From the NCBI GenBank assembly GCA_964585635.1, contig CAZPEV010000053.1:1-17736 (forward strand): 17,736 bases of DNA, written 5' to 3'. The translations under genes were made by a program, and so were the position numbers. Source of the stretch: CAZPEV01 sp964585635 (GTDB lineage Bacteria; Zixibacteria; MSB-5A5; GN15; JAAZOE01). Below, piece by piece: positions 1 to 8,290 of the stretch. Under the pieces are notes generated by a model that was not told the DNA's origin, made no database searches, and worked only from the letters and a program-made list of their open reading frames with translations. Position 1 is the first letter of the stretch. Each line of letters begins with the position of its first letter.

Positions 1-92
1 ATCATCTGGAGTTGGCGGAGGCATCCGGCCAAATAATCGGCGTCGACGTCGTTTTTGGGGCAGCCGAGCTTGTGGATATAAAACCGCTTCAT
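1..92 (-). CDS. rimO: RimO/MiaB-type radical SAM methylthiotransferase, N-terminal fragment
   Basis: Only the first 30 codons are present; the gene runs off the left edge. The start ATG (92-90) overlaps the stop of lolA as ATGA, so the two are likely translationally coupled. The visible peptide contains LGCPKNDVDAD at residues 9-19. This matches the start of the UPF0004 (MTTase N-terminal) domain, where the Cys of LGCPKN is the first ligand of the auxiliary 4Fe-4S cluster. The LGCPKN.VD form is typical of RimO, which methylthiolates an aspartate of ribosomal protein S12. MiaB usually shows a TFGCQMN.(A)DSE form instead. The radical SAM CxxxCxxC motif and TRAM domain would lie outside the window, so the RimO-versus-MiaB choice rests on this one motif. 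Confidence 0.72.
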   Translation of the reverse strand, partial: MKRFYIHKLGCPKNDVDADYLAGCLRQLQM

Positions 93-712
93 GGCATCTG
101 AATGACTTCGACGCCGGAGGCGGGATGAAATTCAAAGAGGGAGTCGGGCAGGATTTCTTTACGGCCGAACGAACGGATAATCACCTCGACGCGCGATCCG
201 TTATCGTCGGCATAGGTCAGCTTCCGCGGGGTAAAATCGGCCAGGGCAGCCTCCAGGGTCAACTCCCGGGGCTTGGTTAGGGTGTCATTGGCGACCATGG
301 CAAACGAGATCGTCGCTTGCCCCGACACTTGTGACTGGCAGCGGTAGACTCGCTCCGGATCATAGAGCAGAGTGATTGGATTCCAATCGCCCAGATGGCA
401 CACCGAATCAACCAACGCCTGCCGGTTCTCCTCGGAGTAGCTCCAGTATAATATTCCGTCGGAAACGATAGCTTGCCCCGGCAGGAGGAGGCGAAAACGG
501 CCATTTCGCCCGGCCCACAATCTGCCCTCGGTTGTGTCGACGGCGGCGAATACATCGGAGTAGGTGACTTGGCGAAAACTGACCTGAATGAATGGCTTTT
601 CCTGAAAGCTTGCCCGCAGCCGCTGGTTGTCGCGGCAATCACCGCCAAAAACAATGGCCCCCGTCAGCCAAAACAGGGCGCTCCAGCCCAGAATCCGCCA
701 GATACTGCTCAT
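89..712 (-). CDS. lolA: Outer-membrane lipoprotein carrier protein LolA-like
   Basis: A 207-residue protein with a hydrophobic N-terminal segment (residues 5-23, WRILGWSALFWLTGAIVFGG) that should act as a Sec signal for the periplasm. LolA shuttles lipoproteins from LolCDE in the inner membrane to the outer membrane. Family hallmarks are visible: the GRFRLLLPGQAIVSDGILYWSYSEENRQ stretch (about 71-98; in LolA this is the R-[WF] strand followed by VSDG..LW.YD...KQ), and a C-terminal strand pair ending FEFHPASGVEVI (193-204), equivalent to the F.F.PP.GVEV ending of the family. The length is close to the usual 200-220 residues. The gene lies 24 bp after ftsK and overlaps rimO by 4 bp. The same ftsK-lolA order occurs in Escherichia coli, which supports the call. 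The Shine-Dalgarno sequence is weak (AAGTGGA directly before ATG). Three cysteines (26, 105, 125) are present; pairing is unknown. Confidence 0.82.
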   Translation of the reverse strand: MSSIWRILGWSALFWLTGAIVFGGDCRDNQRLRASFQEKPFIQVSFRQVTYSDVFAAVDTTEGRLWAGRNGRFRLLLPGQAIVSDGILYWSYSEENRQALVDSVCHLGDWNPITLLYDPERVYRCQSQVSGQATISFAMVANDTLTKPRELTLEAALADFTPRKLTYADDNGSRVEVIIRSFGRKEILPDSLFEFHPASGVEVIQMP

Positions 713-736
713 TCCACTTATACCACAAGAATAGGA

Positions 737-3070
737 TTAAGTTTTATTGATCCTGCCGCGCTTGATGCTTTCCAGGAAACCCATGTCGACCAGAACATCG
801 CGGGCTTTCGATTCGTTGTATTCGCCAATAACCTTCATCTCCTCCAATTCGTCGATCAGGCGTGCGGCCCGCTGATAGCCGACGCCCAGCTTTCGCTGCA
901 ATAGCGAAACCGACGCTTGTCCTTGGCGGATCACCGTCTCAACCGCCTCCAGCAGGACAGGATCATCAAACTGGCGAAGATTTTCCTTTTCCGCTGAGGC
1001 CGCCTGTACATCCTGGTGCTTGGCCAGACTATAGGCCTGATCTCGCAAAAAAGTCACAGTCCGCTCCGTTTCATCCGAGGAAATGAAGGCGCCATGAAGC
1101 CGGACGGCCTCCGGCGAGCCCGCTTCCAGATACAGCATGTCGCCCCGGCCAAGAAGCCGCTCGGCGCCGTTGCCGTCGAGGATGGTCCGGGAATCGATCT
1201 TGGTCGCCACCTGAAAGGCAATCCGTGACGGGAAGTTGGCCTTGATCAGCCCGGTGATGACGTCGACCGACGGCCGCTGGGTCGCCAGAATCAGGTGAAT
1301 TCCAACCGCCCGGGCCATCTGAGCCAGTCGTGTGATCAGCAGTTCCACCCGGCTGGAGGAGGCCGACATCATCAGGTCGGCCAACTCATCGATGATAATG
1401 ACCACGTACGGCAGTCGGCCGCCGGGAGCCTTCTGCTTGACGTTATAATCGACGATGTTCCGTGTGGCCGCGGCCGCCAGCAGCCGATAGCGGTTCTCCA
1501 TCTCGGTGACGGCGTCTGCCAAGACGCGTTCCGCCTGTTTGGCGTTGGTCACGACTTCCTCATCAAGGTAGGGTATCCCCTTGTAGACCGACAATTCCAG
1601 CATCTTGGGATCAACAAAGATGAATCGCAGTTGATCGGGATGCAGGGCGAACATCAGTGAGGTGATGACGACGTTAATGCAGACCGACTTGCCGGAGCCG
1701 GTCGTGCCGGCGATCAACAGGTGCGGCATCGATGCCAAATCGGCCACAAACGGCCCGCCGCCGATATCTTTGCCCAGTACGATCGGCAGATGGTATTTAT
1801 TCCGCAGGAACTTTTCGGCGGTTACGATATCTCGCAAATAGACGATCTGCGGTTGGCGGTTGGGGATTTCGATTCCGACGGCCGCTTTCCCGGGGATAGG
1901 TGCCACGATCCGAATGCTCTTGGCTTTAAGATTCAAGGCCAGGTCTTCCGACAGATTGGCAATCTGATTCACCTTGACGCCGGCAGCCGGCTTGATCTCA
2001 TAACGGGTGATGACCGGGCCGGGAAACATTTCAATATTGCCGCTAAGCCGGACGCCAAAAATTTCCAGCGTTTCACGCAGTGTCTTTGCCGTTTCGGACA
2101 ACTCCTTCTCGTCGAAGGCGATAACCGCCTGGTCATCCTTGTTCAGCAGTTCCGGTCCGGGCATGATAAAATCGTCGTGAGCAGCCGTTGCCGATCGGGC
2201 GCCGGTGCCGATCTTGCCAACGGTCACAATCTGATCGGTCTCCTTGCCGCCAGGCCCTGTCAACGACGAAGCCCTGACCGGTCTCGGGGAATGGAGGACG
2301 ATCTTGTCTTCCGGGACGGCCTTTCCACCGGAAGCCCCCTCCCTCTGTTCGCTGTCGTTGGTGTCTGATCCTCCTGCCTTGGCCTCTCCCCTCCTGGTGG
2401 AAATCCGGGCCTCAGATGATTGTGCATCCCGTTTCGCCGCCGCTTGATCGCCCCGTCGCGCCCATAGGGTTTGAGACCCGCGACGGCCAGCCGCAAGCGC
2501 CAGGCGACCCGTGGCCCCGGCGGCATTTCGAAATCGATGCGAAATCGAGGCATAAAAGACCAGTGTGCAGATGATACCGCAGGAGAAGAAGATGTACGAT
2601 CCCGGCGCGCCGATCACCCGAATGGCCAAACCCAAGAGCGCCTGACCCAGCAGACCGGCACCATCGGGCAGATCAGCCTTTCCGGCCGCTCCGGTGGCAA
2701 CATCGGAAACGTCCATCAGCATGAAGAATTGAAACGCCACGGCCCATAGAATGGCCGCGTGCTTGAGCAGCCGCCGTCCAAAGTCAAAACCGATAATACA
2801 TAATGCCAGAACGGTCAGGAGTACCACCATGGCATAGGCCGGCCAGCCAAGAAAGAGGAAGGTGACATAGCTGAGGTAGGCACCCATAAGGCCGCCGAAG
2901 TTGGCATACGTCAGTGTGAACGGATTGCCATAGGTAGACTCATCCGACGTTATCTGGAGGTCGTCCGATACCGCATGTCCGGCCAGGCTGACAAAATACA
3001 TTAGCGAGAAGGCCAGCAGCAGAATCCCGAATAGTTGTTTCTTACGTTGCGCTTCCATTTCTACATACAC
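737..3070 (-). CDS. ftsK: FtsK/SpoIIIE-family DNA translocase
   Basis: A 777-residue septal DNA pump that moves chromosome termini through the closing division septum and, in most bacteria, activates XerCD at dif. Residues 12-175 hold several hydrophobic segments (about 12-30, 58-96, 104-120, 157-175), matching the FtsK membrane domain. A hydrophilic Arg/Ser/Glu-rich linker follows (about 180-300). The motor domain shows Walker A GTTGSGKS at 455-462, Walker B VIIIDELADL at 557-566, and the conserved LATQRPSVDVITGLIKANFP region from 595. The C-terminal winged-helix gamma domain (about 700-777) carries GYQRAARLID at 731-740, the recognition-helix region that reads KOPS-like polar sequences. The linker is short compared with E. 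coli FtsK, so this is the SpoIIIE-sized form. The start at 3070 has AGGCGG six bases upstream; an in-frame ATG at 3058 is an alternative. lolA follows directly. Confidence 0.95.
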   Translation of the reverse strand: MYVEMEAQRKKQLFGILLLAFSLMYFVSLAGHAVSDDLQITSDESTYGNPFTLTYANFGGLMGAYLSYVTFLFLGWPAYAMVVLLTVLALCIIGFDFGRRLLKHAAILWAVAFQFFMLMDVSDVATGAAGKADLPDGAGLLGQALLGLAIRVIGAPGSYIFFSCGIICTLVFYASISHRFRNAAGATGRLALAAGRRGSQTLWARRGDQAAAKRDAQSSEARISTRRGEAKAGGSDTNDSEQREGASGGKAVPEDKIVLHSPRPVRASSLTGPGGKETDQIVTVGKIGTGARSATAAHDDFIMPGPELLNKDDQAVIAFDEKELSETAKTLRETLEIFGVRLSGNIEMFPGPVITRYEIKPAAGVKVNQIANLSEDLALNLKAKSIRIVAPIPGKAAVGIEIPNRQPQIVYLRDIVTAEKFLRNKYHLPIVLGKDIGGGPFVADLASMPHLLIAGTTGSGKSVCINVVITSLMFALHPDQLRFIFVDPKMLELSVYKGIPYLDEEVVTNAKQAERVLADAVTEMENRYRLLAAAATRNIVDYNVKQKAPGGRLPYVVIIIDELADLMMSASSSRVELLITRLAQMARAVGIHLILATQRPSVDVITGLIKANFPSRIAFQVATKIDSRTILDGNGAERLLGRGDMLYLEAGSPEAVRLHGAFISSDETERTVTFLRDQAYSLAKHQDVQAASAEKENLRQFDDPVLLEAVETVIRQGQASVSLLQRKLGVGYQRAARLIDELEEMKVIGEYNESKARDVLVDMGFLESIKRGRINKT

Positions 3071-3112
3071 CGCCTACGCGGCTAAGATACCGGCGGGTCG
3101 GCCATAGGGTCA

Positions 3113-3149
3113 ACAAAAAAAGGGCCGGACCGCGTCGATCCCGCCCCTT
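3113..3149 (-). terminator. Rho-independent terminator after the HU gene
   Basis: On the minus strand, about 17 nt past the HU stop, AAGGGGCGGGA pairs with TCCGGCCCTT around a loop of about nine bases (one bulge and one mismatch), followed by a run of T residues (TTTTTTTGTTG). It would release the HU transcript before ftsK, so ftsK probably has its own promoter or depends on readthrough. I see no clear promoter in the remaining short gap 3071-3112. Confidence 0.6.
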
Positions 3150-3166
3150 GCGATTAAGACTGCCGC

Positions 3167-3442
3167 CTACTTCTTGACGGCTTCGCGCAACATTTTCCCA
3201 GGTCGGAATTTCGCTACCCGAGCAGCCGGAATAGTCATCGCGTCACCGGTCTGCGGGTTGCGTCCGGTCCGGGCCTTGCGTTTGGCGGTCGTAAAAGTCC
3301 CGAACCCGACGAAGCTAACCCGTTGCCCTTTCTTGAGGGCGCTGGTCACGGAACCGAAAAACGACTGAAGCGCGTGGTATGCCTGCCGCTTGTTGATCTT
3401 TGCCTCCCTGGCAATTTGGGCGACCAATTGGTCTTTGGTCAT
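3167..3442 (-). CDS. hup: HU-family histone-like DNA-binding protein
   Basis: A 91-residue nucleoid protein that binds and bends DNA as a dimer. It shows the complete HU pattern: an N-terminal helical dimerisation part (MTKDQLVAQIAREAKINKRQ), the GFGTF turn at 46-50, and the DNA-intercalating beta-arm RNPQTG at 61-66 with its proline (63), ending in the AKFRPGK.LREAV strand/helix. The length equals the usual 90-95 residues. The open frame extends further upstream. I chose the ATG at 3442 because it gives the canonical MTK start and is preceded by a strong AGGGGAG ribosome site eight bases away. The gene is a single-gene unit with its own promoter and terminator, as expected for an abundant protein. 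HU and IHF subunits cannot be fully separated by eye, but the lysine-rich GFGTF/RNPQTG form is typical of HU. Confidence 0.95.
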   Translation of the reverse strand: MTKDQLVAQIAREAKINKRQAYHALQSFFGSVTSALKKGQRVSFVGFGTFTTAKRKARTGRNPQTGDAMTIPAARVAKFRPGKMLREAVKK

Positions 3443-3450
3443 GGTTATGT

Positions 3451-3457
3451 CTCCCCT
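3451..3457 (-). promoter_or_regulatory. Strong ribosome-binding site that sets the HU start
   Basis: AGGGGAG on the minus strand, eight bases before the ATG at 3442. It rules out the longer upstream frame (to 3496), which would have to start inside the predicted 5' UTR and promoter. Confidence 0.75.
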
Positions 3458-3472
3458 AATAACGATGTTTGT

Positions 3473-3487
3473 GCAAGATGCTCTTGC
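3473..3487 (-). other. Small perfect stem-loop at the predicted 5' end of the HU mRNA
   Basis: GCAAGA-GCA-TCTTGC on the minus strand, a 6-bp perfect stem with a 3-nt loop. It starts one or two bases after the predicted transcription start. A hairpin at the very 5' end can protect an mRNA from 5'-end-dependent RNase action; that role here is inference. Confidence 0.4.
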
Positions 3488-3494
3488 CGCCGGC

Positions 3495-3524
3495 AATCTA
3501 GGGCGGTACCAGAGCCGGTGTCAA
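3495..3524 (-). promoter_or_regulatory. Sigma-70-type promoter for the HU gene
   Basis: A perfect -35 hexamer TTGACA (3524-3519 on the minus strand), an 18-bp spacer and a -10 hexamer TAGATT (3500-3495) lie in the 112-bp gap between lptD and HU. Transcription would start near 3488 and give a 5' UTR of about 46 nt. The predicted +1 lies at the foot of a small hairpin (3487-3473). The hexamers are seen directly; activity is inferred. Confidence 0.55.
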
Positions 3525-3554
3525 TCCAAAAACTAAGGCGCCGGCGGGGACGTC

Positions 3555-6500
3555 TCAGCGATTCAACAGGGCGCCGCGCAGGCCGGATTCGGACTTTTCC
3601 AACTTTATGTCGGGAATGGCCAACACATTGATCTTGAAATAGTATCCTTTGCGTGAACCGTCCGGTATCCAGTAGAAATGTCCCTCCCAGCAGTGCAGCC
3701 GACGGACCAAATCAATCACCCGCTCGGTCGACTGATGGGCGACAAAATCGTAATTTTGATGATACTTGACTTTCCAGTTAGCGGTCAGGTCCATGCTGGC
3801 GGTAAGTTGAATCCAATGAGTGCGCTGGATGACGCCGGTCAAATGGCCGGATTCGCTGTAACGATGGGACAGGCTCAGATTCCAGGAGGTCGCGGCGCTC
3901 GAAGGCGCCTGGGTGACGTCGTAGTCGAGGCCCGAGGGCGTCAGGCCGGCCAGAGAATCGCTCTTAGTCTCCGTGTTCAAATCGCTTCGGACATAATCAT
4001 CGGCGACTGTGCCGCGTGCCTGGAGGGTTGTGCCGATCTCGAACCGGTCAAGGCGCGGATGGCGCCAATTGATCTTGTTGTTTTTGTCGTACAGATTATG
4101 GACCACGCTGCCACTCAGATTGATTTGACCCAACGAGGTCGAGACAGAGGTGTTTAGATCGCTCAGCTTGCGTCCCTTGGCCTCAAAATTGTATCCCGTC
4201 CCGGAGCTCACGCGCAGCAGATCCAGTTTCTTGGCGCCCTCTCCTTTTCCAACCTTGGCCTGGAAGAGCTGGGTTAGCGAAGCCGACAGCGCCATCTGTC
4301 GGTCGCTGCCGCCGCCCCGACCAACGTACTGCCGGACGGCCTCATTGGTCCGGATCGGCGGGGCCCAGTTAAATCCCACTGCCGGCGTCAGCACGTGTCT
4401 GAGAGCTTGCAGTCCAAAAAGCCCGACAGGGAAAGTCCCGTACAGGTTGGAGTTGACGCCCACACCTCCGGACACCGCCCCCCGACGATAGGTATCGGCT
4501 TTGATCCCGGCCAGCTGTGACTGATCCGTATTCATCACATAGTACCATGTCTCGGTAAAGGACAGATTCGGGCCGATATTGATATACCCGGCCAGTTTCT
4601 GAGTGGTGGTCAGCGATAGCGAATGATCTACAAACGCATATTCCTTCTTGGTTCGCGCCCCGGTCGTCAGCGTGCGCTGGTCGCTGAAGACGCCAAAGCC
4701 ATTGCGATATCCAACATAGAATTCATTGTACCATTTCTTGACTGTTTTCCCGTCTACCTCGCGACCGCTTCCAAAGGGGTGAAATGAGGGTACGGTCAAG
4801 CCACCGGAAGGAAGCTGGCTTGATCGTGAATTGGCATCCAAATTATTGGTGTGATTGAATGACAACGACAATGACGCCTGACCAAAGCGCTTGTTGAAAT
4901 TCGCCTTGGAGTTGATCGAACGGTTCAACCGCTGATTGGGATCGGTGGAGTAATCGGTATAGAAGTTTTTGTCGGAAACGAAGGTTCCTGATGCCTGGAA
5001 GCTGATGTCGTACGGCAGCGTTTGGCTGTGGGTTCCGGTAATCGTCCAGCGCCGGCTGCGGCTTTCATCGAACGTTTGTTCCCGGCGCTCACGGGCAAGG
5101 CTCCCCTGCAGTTGACCGGAATAGGCGTATAATTTGCGGTAACGAAAAAGGCCGTTGATGGTGGTACCGGTGTTTTCATAAAAATCTAGGGCTCCCTGCA
5201 AGTCCCAGTAATCCGATGCCGCCCAGTAATATCCCAAGTTGCCGACGAATCGACTGCCCCGCTCAAAATTGCCAAACCTGATCGGCAAAATGCCGGAATG
5301 CCGTCCTCGTTTAAGGGGAAAGACATAGTACGGGATAACCATTACCGGCAGGGTCTCGATGTACAACGTCACCGGACGGGCGATGACTTTGTCGTTGTGG
5401 ATCAGCTTCATTCTTTTGGACTGGAAGTGATAATGCGGCTCCTTCAGCTCACACGATGATAGAGTTCCATTCTCAACGAAAAAGACCTTTTCCTCCGCCT
5501 TATATAAATCCCGCCCGGTGTAGTATGATTGCTCGTATTCTGTCGTCGCATTTTCGATCAGGCCCCGCTTGGTGTCGACATTAAAAACCAGCCGAGTGCC
5601 GAAAATGTCCTCGCTACCGTCTCTGAGTGACAGCGGCCGGACGACGGTTGTGTCGCCTACCGTATCTGTCCTGGCGGCCGCTACTACCACCTGCTTGGGA
5701 ACGTCATAGTCAATTCGATCGGCAGTCAGGACGACATCCCCCTGGCGCACAACGCCGCTTCCGGTCATGCGGATGATTCGATCGCTGACGAAGAATTCCA
5801 AGTAATTCCCCTGATAGTGGATGGAATCCTCACTTGGAACGTGCGCGGCGGACGAATCGATGACGGTGGAATCGGCCACGTAGGGTCCTGCCGGCGGTAT
5901 CTTGGCTAAATCGCCCTCATGCCGGACGTTATCCCGCGCGGTCGTTGAGGAATCGACCGCAGCCGAATCGGACCCCTCATTCTTGGTGACGTAGACCCCT
6001 TCGGCTCCTCCCTTGATTTCAACCTTATTGGTCTTCCGGTCGCTGATGTAGATGAAAATGGAATCTCCAGAGGCGAAGTTTTTACCCGCCCCGGTGGTGT
6101 CATCGGGCGGCGGGTAATACTCGGAACGAGCAGCGGAGATCGCCGCAATCTTTCGCACCTGGTCATTGGCCAGATAGAAGAAGATCGATTTGCCGGTCAA
6201 TTTCGACTTCCCCGAGAGTTCATCGGAGGCACTGTCCTGTTCTTCCACGTACCAGGCCTCGGCGTCGCCAAAGACGGCAATTTCCTTAATAGCACCGCCG
6301 GAGAACTGAATCGTCATTTCCTGGCCGCGGAGGTCAGACGCTCCCCGCACGGCATGGGGATTACCCATTAGCGTCAGCAGATTCCGGCTAAGCTCAAACT
6401 GGGCGCTGTCGCAGGTGGCGCGCAAGTCTTGATGGACGATGACCACTTCCCCGGTGGCGATGCCCATCTTTTGAGGTGAGTAAAACTGCATGTGCTGGGC

Positions 6501-7079
6501 TGTCACGGTCACCAACCGATCCAGGTCGGGATAATTGAGGTAAAGCCGCGGTCCGCTATTCAAATAGGTTACCCGCTGCCGCAAATCGTAGTTTGCGCGC
6601 TCCGATTCGGTGCGAATCGAGTCACGGTCATGTATGGAAACGACGTTTCCTTGGGCTACCACCTGGGAGTCCCGGCGCTGGTAACTGACCTGATCGGCCC
6701 AGAGATGCTGAATCGAATCGTAGACCTCCACCTTGCCGTAGCATTCGAGGATGTCGGCGGAGCGCCGCCAGACGACACTGTCAGCGCGGACATCGGTCGT
6801 GTCCATTCGTATCCGGACATCGCCATAAGCATAGGCCACGTCTCCCTGCTGTTCCCGGACGATCCGCACGCTGTCGGCATGCTGGAGAACGCGGGCGGAA
6901 TCGAGGCGGAAATTGACATGGCCATACCCGAAATAGACGTCTCGACCGCTCTCCCGTCGGACTCTGACGCTGTCCGCATGGTCAAGGAAGTAGGTCAGCG
7001 GATTGTTGGCGGGATAGGCCGGACCGCTCACCAGCAGGACGAGCGCTAGACAACCGACTATGTGGCCCAACACGCGCAT
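3555..7079 (-). CDS. lptD: LPS-assembly outer-membrane protein LptD (OstA/Imp) with an enlarged periplasmic N-terminus
   Basis: About 1174 residues; E. coli LptD has 784. LptD forms the outer-membrane pore that inserts lipopolysaccharide at the cell surface. Residues 1-24 are a signal peptide (hydrophobic LALVLLVSG, cut after AYPA). Residues about 32-365 form OstA/LptA-like beta-jellyroll repeats, including a clear tandem 33-residue pair (32-64 and 65-97). A Ser/Asp/Glu-rich linker (about 366-415) leads to a second OstA-like stretch (about 416-535). The LptD-specific region follows (SSCELKEPHYHFQSKRMKLI at 541-560, then ETLPVMVIPYYVFPLKRGRHSGILP), and then a large beta-barrel to the C-terminus, with an LHCWEGHFYWIP strand near the end. 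The ATG at 7079 was chosen over a TTG three bases earlier; AGGTG lies four bases upstream. The AlaX gene stops three bases before the ATG, so the two are probably co-translated. Confidence 0.85.
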   Translation of the reverse strand: MRVLGHIVGCLALVLLVSGPAYPANNPLTYFLDHADSVRVRRESGRDVYFGYGHVNFRLDSARVLQHADSVRIVREQQGDVAYAYGDVRIRMDTTDVRADSVVWRRSADILECYGKVEVYDSIQHLWADQVSYQRRDSQVVAQGNVVSIHDRDSIRTESERANYDLRQRVTYLNSGPRLYLNYPDLDRLVTVTAQHMQFYSPQKMGIATGEVVIVHQDLRATCDSAQFELSRNLLTLMGNPHAVRGASDLRGQEMTIQFSGGAIKEIAVFGDAEAWYVEEQDSASDELSGKSKLTGKSIFFYLANDQVRKIAAISAARSEYYPPPDDTTGAGKNFASGDSIFIYISDRKTNKVEIKGGAEGVYVTKNEGSDSAAVDSSTTARDNVRHEGDLAKIPPAGPYVADSTVIDSSAAHVPSEDSIHYQGNYLEFFVSDRIIRMTGSGVVRQGDVVLTADRIDYDVPKQVVVAAARTDTVGDTTVVRPLSLRDGSEDIFGTRLVFNVDTKRGLIENATTEYEQSYYTGRDLYKAEEKVFFVENGTLSSCELKEPHYHFQSKRMKLIHNDKVIARPVTLYIETLPVMVIPYYVFPLKRGRHSGILPIRFGNFERGSRFVGNLGYYWAASDYWDLQGALDFYENTGTTINGLFRYRKLYAYSGQLQGSLARERREQTFDESRSRRWTITGTHSQTLPYDISFQASGTFVSDKNFYTDYSTDPNQRLNRSINSKANFNKRFGQASLSLSFNHTNNLDANSRSSQLPSGGLTVPSFHPFGSGREVDGKTVKKWYNEFYVGYRNGFGVFSDQRTLTTGARTKKEYAFVDHSLSLTTTQKLAGYINIGPNLSFTETWYYVMNTDQSQLAGIKADTYRRGAVSGGVGVNSNLYGTFPVGLFGLQALRHVLTPAVGFNWAPPIRTNEAVRQYVGRGGGSDRQMALSASLTQLFQAKVGKGEGAKKLDLLRVSSGTGYNFEAKGRKLSDLNTSVSTSLGQINLSGSVVHNLYDKNNKINWRHPRLDRFEIGTTLQARGTVADDYVRSDLNTETKSDSLAGLTPSGLDYDVTQAPSSAATSWNLSLSHRYSESGHLTGVIQRTHWIQLTASMDLTANWKVKYHQNYDFVAHQSTERVIDLVRRLHCWEGHFYWIPDGSRKGYYFKINVLAIPDIKLEKSESGLRGALLNR

Positions 7080-7082
7080 CAA

Positions 7083-8273
7083 TCACCTATCGAATATGCG
7101 AGCTGGATCGGCCAGCAAAGCTTTGAGGTCGGTTGGCTTGAAACCGCCTCCCTGAGCGACCTGCGCCGAGCCGCCCCCTCGCCCGCCCAATCGTTTTACG
7201 ATGCTGTTCAATATATCGGCGGCCGACGTCGGCAGTTCCCTGGAAACCGCCACCAGGAGCTTATCATCGGCCGCGGCCACCACCACGGCGACGTATCGGT
7301 TGACAATGGCCAGGACCGCGTCCCGGGCTTCCTTGAAATTGTCTCCCGAGAGATCAATCGTCACCACCTTGAGACCGTTGATTTCCACCGCCTGCCGATA
7401 AAGGCGCTCTATCTGAAGCGGCAGCAGTTCCCGCTTCATATCCGCAGCTTTCTTGCGCAGCAGGGCATTTTCCTCCTGTAAGGCAGTGACCGCTGCCACC
7501 GTCTCACGCCCGTGCCGGGTAAACAGGACCGCTACCGCTTCGATCTGGTCGAATCGCCAGCGATAGTCATCCAGGGCCATCATTCCGGTCACAAAATGCA
7601 ATCGCAGGTTGGCGCGAATCTTTTCGCGGCCGGTGATCTTAATGATGCCGACCGACCCGGTCGCCTCACAATGCGTGCCACCGCATGCCGAGCAGTCGAA
7701 GTCCCGGATCGTCACGATCCGATAATCCCCCTCCTGCCGCTCTGGAATTTTACGCAATGGAAGCCGACCGAGGCCATCGAACGGCACGAAGGCGATCGTG
7801 ACAGGGCGATTATCAAAGATGATAACATTGGCGAGTTCTTCCGCCCGGCGAATCTGTTCCGGCGTCAAGCTTTCCCGGTCGACCTCCACCGTGCAATCGT
7901 CCTCCCCCAGGCGAGAACTGACCGTGGCCGCGTTACAAACGACGATGAGCGCCTGCGAGAGAATATGCTGGCCAGTATGCTTCTGCATGTTGTCGCGTCG
8001 TCGATCGGCATCAATCGTGCCTGTCACTTTATCCCCTGGCGCGAACGAGGGCTGTCGGTCGAGAACATGGATGATCGCCGCCTCCGCCTCCTGAACATCC
8101 GTAACCCGGGCGCCGCCCAGCTCTCCGGTGTCGTGCAGCTGCCCGCCGGAGCTGGGGTAAAACGCCGTCCGGTCAAGAACGACCTGATAACCCTCCGCCT
8201 GCTTCGAAATCATAAGAACTGATGCCGAAAAATCCAGTACTCGGCTATCCCTATAATACAATCGTTCGGTCAT
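7083..8273 (-). CDS. Stand-alone alanyl-tRNA editing protein (AlaX type with DHHA1 domain)
   Basis: 396 residues, homologous to the editing part of alanyl-tRNA synthetase without the aminoacylation core. Such proteins hydrolyse Ser (or Gly) mischarged on tRNA-Ala in trans. The N-terminal beta-barrel is followed by FYPSSGGQ.HDTG.L at 39-52, a family signature. The zinc/editing site is complete: HTGQH at 99-103 and CSACGGTHC at 194-202 (Cys197 and His201 are the usual ligands). A helical section (about 240-295) precedes a DHHA1 domain with GGRGGGSAQVAQGGG at 363-377, which binds the tRNA elbow in AlaRS. This is the long AlaX-L/AlaX-II layout. GGAG lies seven bases before the ATG. It follows the FAH gene by 17 bp and abuts lptD. 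A complete AlaRS is expected elsewhere in the genome. Confidence 0.88.
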   Translation of the reverse strand: MTERLYYRDSRVLDFSASVLMISKQAEGYQVVLDRTAFYPSSGGQLHDTGELGGARVTDVQEAEAAIIHVLDRQPSFAPGDKVTGTIDADRRRDNMQKHTGQHILSQALIVVCNAATVSSRLGEDDCTVEVDRESLTPEQIRRAEELANVIIFDNRPVTIAFVPFDGLGRLPLRKIPERQEGDYRIVTIRDFDCSACGGTHCEATGSVGIIKITGREKIRANLRLHFVTGMMALDDYRWRFDQIEAVAVLFTRHGRETVAAVTALQEENALLRKKAADMKRELLPLQIERLYRQAVEINGLKVVTIDLSGDNFKEARDAVLAIVNRYVAVVVAAADDKLLVAVSRELPTSAADILNSIVKRLGGRGGGSAQVAQGGGFKPTDLKALLADPARIFDR

Positions 8274-8290
8274 GGCTCTGCTCCGGCAAC

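Noticed and set aside
1721..2368. Long plus-strand open frame of about 215 codons within ftsK
   Set aside because: It lies fully antisense to the conserved FtsK motor domain, has no recognisable domain, and is a typical shadow frame of a GC-rich gene.
3525..3554. Possible terminator after lptD (CGCCGGCG near a TTTTT run)
   Set aside because: The GC-rich part is a self-complementary octamer without a usable loop, so no stable hairpin directly precedes the T-run.
7512..8222. 236-codon plus-strand frame opposite the AlaX gene
   Set aside because: It is antisense to the zinc-site region of the editing protein, and its composition mirrors the opposite strand; no domain seen.
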